64,000 bases of DNA from Euryarchaeota archaeon (GTDB taxonomy: Archaea > Thermoplasmatota > SW-10-69-26 > JACQPN01): assembly GCA_016207515.1 (NCBI GenBank), contig JACQPN010000021.1:62001-126000 (forward strand), read 5' to 3'. Shown one piece after another: positions 8,095 to 17,289 of this stretch. Position numbers and translations under genes: made by a program. The notes under the pieces are model-generated. The model made no database searches and had not been told where the DNA came from. It was given only the letters and a program-made list of their open reading frames with translations. The stretch's first letter is position 1. Every line of letters starts with the position of its first letter.

Positions 8095-9489
8095 CTAGAC
8101 GGTCGCGAGCGTCGGCAGTCTCGGCCCATCCTTCTGGATCCAGACGCTCAAAGGCGTGCTCCCCGCGTACTCGGCGGGCGTCGTCGAAGTGTCCTTGAAG
8201 TTCATGAAGTACGCCCGGCCGTCGGGTCCTGCGGCCGCGCCCATCACGTGGGCGGAAGAGTGCGGGCCCTTGGCGACGGCGAGCGTCACGTCCACGAGGA
8301 CCGGTCGCCCGTCGGGGCCAGCGAACACGTGACCCACGTACCAGTCACTCGTCGCGTTGTCATCCGCGTTCACCTGCGACCACGCGAGGAGTGCGCCGGC
8401 ACCGGCCATGTTGCCGTCGACGTAGATGGACCGGACGGCCGTGCCGACGGGGAAGGTCGCGTTCTTGAAAGTCTGGCCCGCATCGAGGCTCACGGCCACG
8501 ACGAAGTTGCCTTGTATGGGCTTGTCCCCGTCGGCCCTCGTGTTGTTACGCGCCGCGACGAAGAGCGTTCCGTCTTTGTCGAACGCCGTCCGGCCCCCGT
8601 TGGTCGTCCCGGCTCCCGCCGAGGTCACGGGGAAGACCTTCACGGTCTCGACATCGAAGATGTTGTCCTTGCTGCCGATGACGACGGTCAAGACCTGTTC
8701 TTCGCCGGACGCGACCATCTGCGGGACTGCGAAGCGTCCGTCCGCACGCATCGTCGGGACACCGGGGATCGAACCGCCCGTCGAGGCGCATGTGTTCCAG
8801 GTGGGCCCGTTCACGTCGAAGACCCCCACGGGTTGGGCGGGCGGAACGGCCATGACCCCGATCTGCATCGGGCCGCCGCCGGGGTTGTTCACGAGAAGGA
8901 GGCTCCCGGAAGCATAGGCCGCCCATGGCCGGTCGTTGAGGCTCGCCGGCTTGCAGCCCAGAGTGGAGGCGGCACGATCATAGGCGTACCGGTTGTCGTA
9001 GCATTGGCTGGCGCCGTTGTCGCACCAGCCCGTGACGGTGAAGCCGGCCGCGTAGATGTCGGCCATCCACGCCTGGCCATTGGCACCGGCGACGATGACG
9101 CCCTCGTCACCCGGCGGCGGTTGAGCGCCCTGGATGGGGGACTCCACGTTTGCGACGAAGGGAAGCTGCTTCCACGTCGCGCCGTTGTCATTGCTGAAGT
9201 ACGCGGGCGTGCCCGTGGTCGCCGCCTCGATCACGTGCCCCGCGACGTAGATCGTCCCGGAGTCCGAGACCTCCATCGTAGGCTCGTAGAGGTCGTCGAT
9301 GACGGCCTTCGCTGGCACGACGACCGATTGGGTGAAGGTCATCGCGTTCTCGATCGTGATGCTCGGAAGCGTCGGCAGTCCCGCGACGAGACTTGCGGCC
9401 GCGTCGACCTCCGCCTCCGACGGGGTGGTCTGGACGCAGCCCGCAAGAACCAGCATGGCCATCGCAAGAAGCGCGCTTCGGGCCTTCAT
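8095..9489 (-). CDS. lipoprotein with BNR/sialidase-like repeats
   Basis: The 464-residue protein has a lipoprotein signal (MKARSALLAMAMLVLAGC) and then a repetitive beta-rich body with BNR-like motifs such as YFSNDNGATWKQLP and VSLDAGQTFKN, an Asp-box pattern typical of sialidase-like beta-propellers. No catalytic set of a true sialidase can be confirmed by eye, so a binding or structural surface role is as likely. The ATG at 9489 is used since it begins a proper signal peptide; the frame is open for 14 further codons. A TTTAA-type promoter element lies near 9551-9560 on the minus strand. Confidence 0.75.
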   Translation of the reverse strand: MKARSALLAMAMLVLAGCVQTTPSEAEVDAAASLVAGLPTLPSITIENAMTFTQSVVVPAKAVIDDLYEPTMEVSDSGTIYVAGHVIEAATTGTPAYFSNDNGATWKQLPFVANVESPIQGAQPPPGDEGVIVAGANGQAWMADIYAAGFTVTGWCDNGASQCYDNRYAYDRAASTLGCKPASLNDRPWAAYASGSLLLVNNPGGGPMQIGVMAVPPAQPVGVFDVNGPTWNTCASTGGSIPGVPTMRADGRFAVPQMVASGEEQVLTVVIGSKDNIFDVETVKVFPVTSAGAGTTNGGRTAFDKDGTLFVAARNNTRADGDKPIQGNFVVAVSLDAGQTFKNATFPVGTAVRSIYVDGNMAGAGALLAWSQVNADDNATSDWYVGHVFAGPDGRPVLVDVTLAVAKGPHSSAHVMGAAAGPDGRAYFMNFKDTSTTPAEYAGSTPLSVWIQKDGPRLPTLATV

Positions 9490-9580
9490 GGGTAAAGAAG
9501 CGTTTTCTTCACCTGATAAGGTTTTGCGCACTGGCGTCGACCAACGGGGCCCGTTTAAGGCCCTCGCACGTCCGCCGTCA

Positions 9581-9590
9581 CCTTTATATC
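9581..9590 (+). promoter_or_regulatory. TATA element of the Zn-ribbon/EF-1 beta operon
   Basis: CCTTTATATC lies about 45 nt before the ATG at 9631, placing the transcript start near 9612 with a leader of roughly 20 nt. Confidence 0.5.
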
Positions 9591-9630
9591 AGAAAAGCGC
9601 TTCCCCGGCCTTACGTCCGGTGTTTTGCAG

Positions 9631-9798
9631 ATGAAGGTCACAGAAACCTGCTCCTCGTGCGGAGTGCGCCTCATTGGCCAGGCTACGACGAGCTTCCTCT
9701 GCCCAAGCTGCGGCGACGGCAAGATCGGCCGCTGCGCCCAGTGCCGCGACCAATCGGTCGAATTCACTTGCGCCCACTGCGGCTTCGTGGGGCCGTGA
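9631..9798 (+). CDS. Zn-ribbon RNA-binding protein (translation-associated, COG2888-like)
   Basis: This 55-residue gene encodes four paired-cysteine motifs: CSSCG, CPSCG, CAQCR and CAHCG, i.e. two zinc ribbons, and ends in GFVGP. Small proteins of this type sit directly in front of EF-1 beta in many archaea and are annotated as Zn-ribbon RNA-binding proteins with a role in translation. Here the TGA is four bases before the GTG of the EF-1 beta gene, so the two are co-transcribed. All eight zinc-ligand cysteines are present. The exact RNA target is not evident. Confidence 0.88.
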   Translation: MKVTETCSSCGVRLIGQATTSFLCPSCGDGKIGRCAQCRDQSVEFTCAHCGFVGP

Positions 9799-9802
9799 AC
9801 GC

Positions 9803-10072
9803 GTGGGCACCGTCATAGCGAACATCCGCATCATGCCCGCTGAAGCGGGGATGGACCTCGCCCCGATCAAGGCCGAGATCAAGAAAGTGATTCCCGCGGG
9901 CGTCGACCTAAAACGCATCGACGAGAAGCCCATCGCTTACGGCCTTGTTGCGTTGAACGTCATCGTCACGATGCCGGACGGACTACAGGGCGGCACCGAC
10001 GCCATCGAGGCGGCGTTCTCGAAGATCTCGGACGTGCAGAGCGTCGAGACGACGGACGTAGGGCTCGTTTAG
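9803..10072 (+). CDS. ef1b: translation elongation factor 1 beta (aEF-1B)
   Basis: The 89-residue protein is the archaeal guanine nucleotide exchange factor for EF-1A. It has the usual length and the family core: TVIANIRIMPAEAGMDL at the start, the central AYGLVALNVIVTMPD, and the end VQSVETTDVGLV. It exchanges GDP for GTP on EF-1A, whose gene is at 39463 in this window. The GTG at 9803 is the first codon that gives the family N-terminus and follows the Zn-ribbon stop by four bases. Confidence 0.93.
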   Translation: MGTVIANIRIMPAEAGMDLAPIKAEIKKVIPAGVDLKRIDEKPIAYGLVALNVIVTMPDGLQGGTDAIEAAFSKISDVQSVETTDVGLV

Positions 10073-10202
10073 AGGGCGCCCTGCTTCCCGCGCACCCCGC
10101 GCGATTGGTGTTTTGTCCGTGTTTGTTCCGTTTCTGGCGGGAATGCGCCATTTTCGCCCAGCAAACTATTTAAGAATCCAGGCGGACTCGACGCCGAAGG
10201 CA

Positions 10203-11729
10203 ATGGGAAAGCGCGCCCGGGTGTCATTCTCGATACTGACTCTCACGCTTGCGACGTTCGCCGGGTGCGTCGGGAACTCGACGCCGGTCACGACTCAAGG
10301 CGATCTCGGCGGTCTCGTCTCCGACATCGTGTCCCTCATCGGCGAGCCCATCCCCCAAGACCACGACCACGCGGATGACGCGCTTCACTCCGCGTCGTTC
10401 GGTCTGAGTCTCGCCGCCTACAATTCCGGCTATGGTTCAGGCGCTGTCGGCGACATGCAGGCCGGCGCGGGTGTGAACGAGCTTGCGATCCGCGGCGATT
10501 ACCTTTTCCTCGTGCGCGGCGGCGGGTTGCCCGGCGTCGATCCGCGGACGAACCTCACGCGTGGCTTCGTCGGTGTCGACGAACTAGGGGGATTTTCAAT
10601 CATCGACATCTCCGACCCGTTGGCGCCTCGCGTCATCGGCGAGTACAAGGCCACAAGCGGCGACGACATCGAAGTCTCCGCGGACGGCAACTGGGTGTTC
10701 CTCTCGACGCAGCGGAATCCATTGCAACGCCCGCAGACCTACACGGAGGATTCGGAAGGCAGCAAACCCCGGGGCATCTACATCGTGAACGTCACGGACA
10801 AGATGCATCCGACGTACGAGAACTTCATCCCGCAGCCATTGAACGGGCCCCACACGGTCACCTACTACGTGCAGGACGGCCGCCAACTCTTGATCAGCTG
10901 CACCTACGACCTCACGGGAAGCACCCTCAACTACGTCGGCGGCGAAGGGCTCCCCGGTATCCCTGCCGGAGAACAGATCCCAGAGAGTTACCCAGTGACG
11001 CAACGCGTCACCATCTACGAGTTCACCGAGCGCGCAGGCGAGAAGACGTTGGATGTGCTTTCCGTCTATCAGCGCACCGACTTGCAGCCCGACGGAAAAT
11101 GGTACAGGCCGCACGACGCCGTCGTCGAACGGCATCCGTTGACGGGCCAGGACATCATGTACGTCGCCTACTGGGACCTTGGCGTCGTGCTCGTCGACAT
11201 CAGCGACCCGCGCGCTCCGACGACCATCTCCAACTACGGCGACTTCGGCCCTTCGAAGATCGCCCAGATGCACCGCGCGGCTCCGTTCCCGGCCCTCATC
11301 AACGGCAAGCACGTGACCGTGGGGGAGCCGGAGATCGTGACCGCCGACGAGGCGGGCCAGATAACCCTCATCGACACGACGGACCCTGCGAATCCAAAGA
11401 AACTCGGGTTCTGGTCGATCCCCGGTGGCCTCGTCATCGACAGGCCGTTCATCTTCAGCCCCCACAACTTCGACCTCACGGCGGATGGAAAGATCGCGCT
11501 CGCCTACAACCACGGAGGAACGTGGCTCATCGACGCCTCGGGGGAGAACCTCACTAGTCCGAAGGCCATCGGATTCTACGTGCCTCACGTGCACCGGGAG
11601 AAGACCGGCTACTCGGCCGTGTGGGGCCAGTTCTTCAAGGGCGAATACCTCTACGTGAGCGATGGGAGGACGGGGCTACATGTCCTCAAGTACGGCGAGG
11701 CGTCCTGGGTCGGGGCACCGGCGGCCTGA
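10203..11729 (+). CDS. LVIVD-repeat lipoprotein
   Basis: The 508-residue protein starts with a lipoprotein signal (LTLATFAGC) and continues with LVIVD-type beta-propeller repeats: GFSIIDISDPLAPRVIGEY, IYIVNVTDKMHPTYENF, VVLVDISDPRAPTTISNY and ITLIDTTDPANPKKLGFW. A histidine/aspartate stretch (QDHDHADDALH) after the signal might bind metal. Such proteins are surface-anchored and their substrates are mostly unknown. The ATG at 10203 is used because of the signal peptide and a TATA box (CTATTTAAG) at 10166-10174. A second lipoprotein with similar repeats is at 41045. Confidence 0.85.
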   Translation: MGKRARVSFSILTLTLATFAGCVGNSTPVTTQGDLGGLVSDIVSLIGEPIPQDHDHADDALHSASFGLSLAAYNSGYGSGAVGDMQAGAGVNELAIRGDYLFLVRGGGLPGVDPRTNLTRGFVGVDELGGFSIIDISDPLAPRVIGEYKATSGDDIEVSADGNWVFLSTQRNPLQRPQTYTEDSEGSKPRGIYIVNVTDKMHPTYENFIPQPLNGPHTVTYYVQDGRQLLISCTYDLTGSTLNYVGGEGLPGIPAGEQIPESYPVTQRVTIYEFTERAGEKTLDVLSVYQRTDLQPDGKWYRPHDAVVERHPLTGQDIMYVAYWDLGVVLVDISDPRAPTTISNYGDFGPSKIAQMHRAAPFPALINGKHVTVGEPEIVTADEAGQITLIDTTDPANPKKLGFWSIPGGLVIDRPFIFSPHNFDLTADGKIALAYNHGGTWLIDASGENLTSPKAIGFYVPHVHREKTGYSAVWGQFFKGEYLYVSDGRTGLHVLKYGEASWVGAPAA

Positions 11730-11833
11730 GCCGGAGCCCGAAAAAAACCGATGGCTCGCGGAAGCCGGCCGTCAAGTCGCCCGGGCCTTGCGCCCGCGAA
11801 CCCTTTAAGCCTCTGGCTTGCCCATGTCTTTTC

Positions 11834-12109
11834 GTGAAAGTGAAGGTCACGCTGGTCCGGCCTTTCCGCGACGCGGTCGGGAAGCCTGAGGTGACGCTCG
11901 AACTTGCCCAGGGCGGGCTCGTCCCGGCCCTTCGGAAACTCGCCGATGAGTATCCGGGCCTCGAAGAGCAGCTTTTCGAGAACGGTGCCCTGTCGCCGTA
12001 CGTGAACATCTACCGCAACAACGTGGCCGTCGACGAGAGCCAGGCCGCGGCGTTGGTCCTCAAAGACGGCGACGAGCTCCTGTTCCTCCTCCCGCTCACC
12101 GGCGGCTAA
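11834..12109 (+). CDS. MoaD/ThiS-like ubiquitin-fold protein (SAMP-type) with C-terminal Gly-Gly
   Basis: The 91-residue product has the beta-grasp pattern of MoaD/ThiS proteins and ends LLPLTGG, the diglycine tail that is adenylated by an E1-like enzyme for sulfur transfer or for protein modification (archaeal SAMPs). KDGDELLFLLPLTGG is the classic C-terminal motif. The GTG at 11834 is about 25 nt downstream of a CCCTTTAAG box at 11801-11809, so a leaderless start is likely. No moaE or E1 gene is adjacent, so molybdopterin synthesis and protein conjugation cannot be told apart. Confidence 0.85.
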   Translation: MKVKVTLVRPFRDAVGKPEVTLELAQGGLVPALRKLADEYPGLEEQLFENGALSPYVNIYRNNVAVDESQAAALVLKDGDELLFLLPLTGG

Positions 12110-12204
12110 ACCGACAGAAGTCAAGTGTCCTTTCTTTTGCCCGTCGCGCTATGCAAGCGTATCTTCTTGCCAGCGATACTTTAATCTCCGTAGCATAATC
12201 TCCT

Positions 12205-13206
12205 GTGAAATCGAACATGCCAGAATCCGCGTCGCCGCCGGTTCCCGCCCTTGGAGCGTGGAAAGTCCCACTCGCGTTCCTTGCCGTGTACGTCATCTGG
12301 GGGTCCACGTACCTCGGGATCAAGGTCGCGATCGAGACGATCCCCCCGATGCTCATGGCGGGAGCGCGTTTCCTGGCGGCAGGCGCGATCCTCTACGCCT
12401 GGGCCCGGTCGCGCGGAGCCGCCAGACCCGTGCCCGCCCACTGGCTGAGCGCGTCGATCGTCGGCGGTCTCCTGCTCCTCGGCGGGAACGGCGCTCTCAC
12501 GTGGGCCGAGCAGACCGTGCCGTCCGCGCTCGCCGCTCTCCTCGTCGCGGCCGTGCCGATCTGGATGGCGCTACTCAACTGGTGGTGGCCCGGGGCGCAG
12601 CGCCCGGGGAAAGCGACCATCGTGGGACTTCTCGTCGGCTTTCTCGGCGTCGCTCTCTTGATCGACTTCACCGGAGCGTCGACCGTCGGTCAAGCGCCGC
12701 TATTTGGCGCGCTCGTGATCCTTGGAGGAACGCTCGCGTGGGCCATGGGCTCGCTCTACTCGCGCTCCGCTAGACTTCCCTCGGACCCGATCCTCGCGAT
12801 AGGGATGGAGATGCTCGCCGGCGGGGCGCTCCTCACGATGGCCGGAGCGGGGATGGGCGAGTTCTCCAGGGTGGATGTGGCCGCGATATCGTCGCGCTCG
12901 CTCTTGGCGTTCCTCTACCTCACGACGTTCGGTTCCATAATCGCGTTCACTTGCTACGTGTGGCTGCTTCGCGTGTCGACGCCGGCAAAGGTCTCGACGT
13001 ACGCGTACGTCAACCCCGTGATCGCGCTCTTCCTCGGCTGGGCTTTGGCAAGCGAGGGGATAACGCCGCGCACCCTCGCCGCGGCGGCCGTCATCATCGT
13101 GGCGGTGGCGATAATCACGACGGGCGGCCGCACGGGCGGCGCCAAGGCCGTATGGCGCCGTTTCACGACGCGTAGTCAAAACGATCCGATGGCGGGCGGC
13201 AAATAG
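12205..13206 (+). CDS. EamA/DMT-family transporter
   Basis: This 333-residue protein has ten hydrophobic segments in two similar halves, as in the EamA (drug/metabolite) exporters. The first half starts with LAFLAVYVIWGSTYLGIKVA, and the second half contains YLTTFGSIIAFTCYVWLL and the late motif YVNPVIALFLGWALASEG. Members export amino acids, nucleotides or other small molecules; the substrate cannot be told. The GTG at 12205 or the ATG at 12217 can be the start. A TTTAATC box lies just upstream. It stands alone between the SAMP-like gene and the carboxypeptidase pair. Confidence 0.85.
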   Translation: MKSNMPESASPPVPALGAWKVPLAFLAVYVIWGSTYLGIKVAIETIPPMLMAGARFLAAGAILYAWARSRGAARPVPAHWLSASIVGGLLLLGGNGALTWAEQTVPSALAALLVAAVPIWMALLNWWWPGAQRPGKATIVGLLVGFLGVALLIDFTGASTVGQAPLFGALVILGGTLAWAMGSLYSRSARLPSDPILAIGMEMLAGGALLTMAGAGMGEFSRVDVAAISSRSLLAFLYLTTFGSIIAFTCYVWLLRVSTPAKVSTYAYVNPVIALFLGWALASEGITPRTLAAAAVIIVAVAIITTGGRTGGAKAVWRRFTTRSQNDPMAGGK

Positions 13207-13316
13207 GCCTCCTGCGACCTGCCCGCTAGTGCGATGCCCTGGAAGCATCGCTTCGGGGACACGGCGGGGCACGGCGTCGGGAGAAGATAGGGTGGTTTCC
13301 CCGCGTCAAACAAGGC

Positions 13317-13325
13317 TTATATACT
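13317..13325 (+). promoter_or_regulatory. TATA element of the carboxypeptidase pair
   Basis: CTTATATAC lies 27-35 nt before the TTG at 13352, which supports that rare codon as a leaderless start for the first carboxypeptidase gene. Confidence 0.6.
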
Positions 13326-13351
13326 CTCAAGCGGAGTGGGAGCCGAGCACA

Positions 13352-15556
13352 TTGAAGAGGGTCTTCGGAGGCGTCACGGTCGCGTTCTTGCTAGTCGTCG
13401 GTCCTCTTGCAATCGCGTTGCCGACTCCTGGCGTCAACGGCTCAAGCTTCGAGGCCGTGAGCGGCCGCATCTTCCCCGAGGCGTTGGCCACCAACGATTA
13501 CATCGGCTACGAGGAGGCGGTCTCCGGCCTCAAGGAGCTCGAATCGCGTAGGCCCGATCTCATCGAGTTCAAAGTCCTCGGGAAATCCGTCGGTTGGGAC
13601 AACGCGGTCACCGGGGCCCACGACACGTTCGACGTGTTCGCCGTCGAGGTGACCAACGAGAAGAGCCCTATCCCCCGCGAGAACAAGCTCGTGAACGTCT
13701 TCGTCCTCTCGATCCACGGGAACGAGAAGGGTGGGCGCGAAGGGGGACTGCGCGTCATCGAAGACCTCGCAACGGGAAAAGGCATCGCCGTCGAGGACCC
13801 GGCGCTCGTGAAGATGCTCGACTACCAACTCGACGTCTTCGTGTTCGGCAACCCCGACGGTTGGCGCCACGAGGAGGCCGATTACCGGGCGGATTGCCCT
13901 GCGTACTTCCCCATCCCGGTCGATCTCCCCAACGGAGACTGCGTCGAGGGAATGAATTTCGTCCGCGTGAACGGCAACGGCGTGGACCTGAACCGGCAAT
14001 CGCCCACGTCGGGCTACATGTTCGAAGACTACAAGCCGCTGGGAGAGCCTGAGCCGCAGGCCTACCTTCCGTACCTCAAGGCGTTCCCGCGCGTGAATTT
14101 CGCGGTCGACATCCACGGGATGCTCACCGACGACCATTTCCTCCTCATTCTCTTGAAAGACGGCGAGAGGACGCCCCATGAGATGTTCGTGAACACGAAG
14201 CTCGCGCAGGCGACGAAGACGCGTCTCAACACGGACCCCACTTTCAAGGAGTGGACCGCGGTGCCAGACGACGCAGCACCGGAGGGGCTTCCCCGACCCG
14301 AGGCGCCCGTCGTCGGGCCCGTCTCGGCCGGCGCGGTCTGGGGCGGTGAATTCAGCCAATGGGCCGCGACCTACGACGGCATCGGTTACTCTGCGTCCGC
14401 GACGCTCGGCGCGTTCATCCTTCAGGACGTCGGGCTCAATGCGCCTGGTTTCCTCGTCGAGATGGCTTACAACCACATCATCGCAGACAACTATTACCCG
14501 GGCGCCGGCGCGAAGCTAAACGAGTACCACGTGCGGGCCGTGCGCGACATCGTCTGGACGTTCATGGACGAGGCCTCGAAGAAGGTCGTCTTGTCCGTCG
14601 ACACGAAGGGCCAGCGTGTGGCATGGCTTGAGAGCCCGTACCTCGCGACGAGCGCCGACGATGACAAGGCCAAGTACGCGGGATGGCACAGGGAGAACGC
14701 GGCTGACGACGCCTTCGACATCGACCACCGCGACTTCGAGGCCCGGCCCGCAGACTACTTCGAGGACCTCGCTCCCTTCCTCAAGGACGGCGACAGACCA
14801 GCCGTCTTCGAGCCCCTACGGAACGCCCGCGAACTCGGCGAGAGGCTTCCCGACTTCGACTCGCTCGTCATATCCGGGTCCGCCAAGACCCAGGTGGAAT
14901 CCTCGCCGGAAGCGCTCGCCGCCGTGAAGGCCTTCGTGCAAAAGGGTGGAAAACTGATCCTCACCGATGCCGCAATCGATCTCTTGGTCGATCTCGGCGT
15001 TCTTCCCGAGGGAAGCATCCTCCCCGAAGTGGGCTACGCCGGTTATACCAACATCGTGGAGAGGCAGCACCCGCTCGTCTCCAACCTACCGGGGTTCCCG
15101 AAACAGACGTATGATGCGAATCCCCTCGGTTTCGCGCCGGGCACCTCGCCCATCTGGACGATCGACCCGAACGCGACGGCGAAGGCGGGGATAACCGTCA
15201 TCGGCACAAGCGAGAAGGGGACGAACCTTGGGACCGTGAAGCTCGGCGCAGGCGAGATCGATTTCATCGGAGCGCTTCTCCCTGACCCCACGGAGGACAA
15301 TTATCACCCGTACGGGCTCGACAGTTACGCCGTGACGAGCGCGGGAAACCAGATCCTCTTCAACATGCTGGGCTACGAGTACATCTTCGAGGAGCCCCCG
15401 GTCGTCGCCGAGGACCTTGGTCGCACGATAGACGTGGCTGGAGAAGCGGGCCTCTCCCCCGAAGGAGGGGAGTCGCCCACGCGTGTTCCCGGTTTCGAAG
15501 CGGTCGCCGTGATCGGTGCGCTTCTTGGCGGTATCCTCATCCGGCGGAGGCGATAG
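13352..15556 (+). CDS. secreted M14-family zinc carboxypeptidase with PGF-CTERM-like anchor
   Basis: The 734-residue protein starts with a signal peptide (KRVFGGVTVAFLLVVGPLAI). The peptidase domain has the M14 zinc ligands His122 and Glu125 in SIHGNEKGG, His255 in DIHGM, and a likely catalytic Glu370 in FLVEMAYN. A second domain of about 250 residues follows, with a glutamine-amidotransferase-like or Rossmann-like look (SLVISGSAKT, KGGKLILTDAA). The tail (RVPGFEAVAVIGALLGG, then RRRR) is a PGF-CTERM-type sorting signal. It begins with TTG, chosen from TATA spacing and the signal peptide. It should act outside the cell on peptides and is co-transcribed with a second M14 gene three bases downstream. 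Confidence 0.88.
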   Translation: MKRVFGGVTVAFLLVVGPLAIALPTPGVNGSSFEAVSGRIFPEALATNDYIGYEEAVSGLKELESRRPDLIEFKVLGKSVGWDNAVTGAHDTFDVFAVEVTNEKSPIPRENKLVNVFVLSIHGNEKGGREGGLRVIEDLATGKGIAVEDPALVKMLDYQLDVFVFGNPDGWRHEEADYRADCPAYFPIPVDLPNGDCVEGMNFVRVNGNGVDLNRQSPTSGYMFEDYKPLGEPEPQAYLPYLKAFPRVNFAVDIHGMLTDDHFLLILLKDGERTPHEMFVNTKLAQATKTRLNTDPTFKEWTAVPDDAAPEGLPRPEAPVVGPVSAGAVWGGEFSQWAATYDGIGYSASATLGAFILQDVGLNAPGFLVEMAYNHIIADNYYPGAGAKLNEYHVRAVRDIVWTFMDEASKKVVLSVDTKGQRVAWLESPYLATSADDDKAKYAGWHRENAADDAFDIDHRDFEARPADYFEDLAPFLKDGDRPAVFEPLRNARELGERLPDFDSLVISGSAKTQVESSPEALAAVKAFVQKGGKLILTDAAIDLLVDLGVLPEGSILPEVGYAGYTNIVERQHPLVSNLPGFPKQTYDANPLGFAPGTSPIWTIDPNATAKAGITVIGTSEKGTNLGTVKLGAGEIDFIGALLPDPTEDNYHPYGLDSYAVTSAGNQILFNMLGYEYIFEEPPVVAEDLGRTIDVAGEAGLSPEGGESPTRVPGFEAVAVIGALLGGILIRRRR

Positions 15557-15559
15557 GCG

Positions 15560-17017
15560 ATGGCGCGGCGCGGCCGATTGGCGGGTGTCGCGCTCTTTGT
15601 TTCCCTGGGCCTTCTCGCCCCGCTCGTCGGCGCACAGGCGCCGGAGCCACCGTCCGTCTCGAGCGACCTCGGGGCGGCGAAGGTCTATCCCATCTATCCT
15701 TACCTCACGGCCGAGATGCAATCGCTCGCCGCCGATCACAAGGACATAGCGCGGCTCCATTCCGCCGGACAATCGGGAAAAGGCATGGAACTCTGGTACA
15801 TGGAGGTCGCCGATTTCGAGGCGGCAAGTCGAGTCCCCATCCATGAACGCGAAGTCCTCTACATCGACGGAGGCACGCACGCCAACGAGTACATCGGCGT
15901 CATCTTCGTGATGCAGTGGCTTCGCACGCTTCTTGCCGGTTACGGTTCGAACGCGACGGCCACCTGGGTAGTCGAGAACCGCCACACGATAATCCTCCCG
16001 CTCGTCAACCCCGAGGGCTCGATGAACGGCGTTGGCCGCCTAAACGACAACCGCGTCAACATCAACCGCAATTACCCGATAGGATGGGGCGATGTGGTCG
16101 AGGATCCGGCCCTGAACTACGGCGGGCCGTATCCGGCGAGCGAGCCGGAGACGCGCGCCGTCATCGGTGTCTGGGAGCGCTTCGACCCCGATTTCATCCT
16201 CAGCATCCACTGCTGCGGCAACCTCTGGCTCTACCCGTACGGCATCGAGGGCCGAGAACCCCATCCGGACGACAAGGCGGTCTTCGAGAAGATTTGCAAC
16301 GACGTCTTGTACGACGTGCGCAAAGACTGCGGCCCCACGTGGTCCACCATCTATCCGGCAAGCGGCATCACGAGCGACTCGGGTTACGCACTGGTTGGCG
16401 CGAACTCCTGGAGTTACGAGATGAAGTCCACGACGTTCGACGGGGAGCCGTCCGAGGTTCCGCAGGGCGTTTGGGGTCCGCCCGCATACACCGCTCCGAT
16501 CGAAGAACTCCAGAAGGAGAGTTGGCGCGCGGTGGAGCATGCGTTCCTCAACGTCCACCTCTACGGAGGCCACGCGGAGGCGTCGATCGTCTCGGTCGCC
16601 ACCGACGCGGTGACGCTTGAGGTGAGGAACACGGGCTTTGGAAACCTAACGAACGCGAAGATCACGGTGGGGGACGCCCTGGGGAATCTCCGCTCGAACC
16701 TCATCCCACGCCTTGGGGCCGGTGAGAGCGCGACGATAGTCGTGGCCGGTGCCTTCCGCGCGGGCGCGTTCCCGGTCACCCTCTCCTACCAGAAGCGCCC
16801 AATCGACACGAAGATGGGCGCCTCGAAGCTACAGCTCGGCGTGACGGGCGGTGGAGACGCCCTCGTCGGAGTGCTCGATCACGGATCGCCGATCGCTGTC
16901 ACCGGCGCGGCGGCCCTGGAGATCGGCTCCCAAACGCCGTCGAGGGTGCCGGGGTTCGAGGCGTGGATAGTGGTCGGGGCGTTGGCGGCGGTCTCGTTTT
17001 CACGCCGGAAGCGCTGA
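15560..17017 (+). CDS. secreted M14-family zinc carboxypeptidase with PGF-CTERM-like anchor (second of a pair)
   Basis: This 485-residue protein starts three bases after the previous gene. It has a signal peptide ending near PLVGAQAP, zinc ligands His107 and Glu110 (GGTHANEYIG) and His217 (SIHCCG), and a catalytic-type glutamate Glu287 in WSYEMKS. The substrate-pocket region NINRNYP is also typical of M14. A C-terminal beta domain precedes a tail with RVPGFEAWIVVGAL and the ending SRRKR, a PGF-CTERM-like anchor. The two enzymes are related but differ in size, so they may take different peptide or amide substrates at the cell surface. Confidence 0.9.
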   Translation: MARRGRLAGVALFVSLGLLAPLVGAQAPEPPSVSSDLGAAKVYPIYPYLTAEMQSLAADHKDIARLHSAGQSGKGMELWYMEVADFEAASRVPIHEREVLYIDGGTHANEYIGVIFVMQWLRTLLAGYGSNATATWVVENRHTIILPLVNPEGSMNGVGRLNDNRVNINRNYPIGWGDVVEDPALNYGGPYPASEPETRAVIGVWERFDPDFILSIHCCGNLWLYPYGIEGREPHPDDKAVFEKICNDVLYDVRKDCGPTWSTIYPASGITSDSGYALVGANSWSYEMKSTTFDGEPSEVPQGVWGPPAYTAPIEELQKESWRAVEHAFLNVHLYGGHAEASIVSVATDAVTLEVRNTGFGNLTNAKITVGDALGNLRSNLIPRLGAGESATIVVAGAFRAGAFPVTLSYQKRPIDTKMGASKLQLGVTGGGDALVGVLDHGSPIAVTGAAALEIGSQTPSRVPGFEAWIVVGALAAVSFSRRKR

Positions 17018-17050
17018 TACCAGGTCGGGCGCATGTGAGCGCCCTTCTCT

Positions 17051-17287
17051 TCACTTGAGGAAGAACTTCCTTGCGTCTCCTTCTCCCACTTGCACGATTA
17101 CGCCCTTCTTCAAAAGCGACTCCAGTATGAACGCGATGATGTTTCGCGTCATGTGTGTGGGTTTGCGGAGCTCGTCGACCGTTTTCGCCGCCGCCTCGCT
17201 CGTGGCACCCAGCTTCTTCATCGTGTCGAAGACCTGCGTTTCGACGTCGGAAAGGTCGGCCTCGCTTCCTCCGGTCCCCGGGCCCAT
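17051..17287 (-). CDS. small winged-helix-like protein downstream of a ferredoxin
   Basis: The 78-residue protein has a helical pattern like a winged-helix domain: ETQVFDTMKKLGATSEAAAKTVDELRK could be the helix-turn-helix, and IIAFILESLLKKGVIVQVGEGDARKFFL the last helix with its wing. I do not recognise a specific family. The ATG at 17287 lies two bases after the ferredoxin stop codon (a GTG at 17290 overlaps that stop), so the genes form an operon. It may regulate or accompany the ferredoxin; that is inference from position. Confidence 0.65.
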   Translation of the reverse strand: MGPGTGGSEADLSDVETQVFDTMKKLGATSEAAAKTVDELRKPTHMTRNIIAFILESLLKKGVIVQVGEGDARKFFLK

Positions 17288-17289
17288 CA

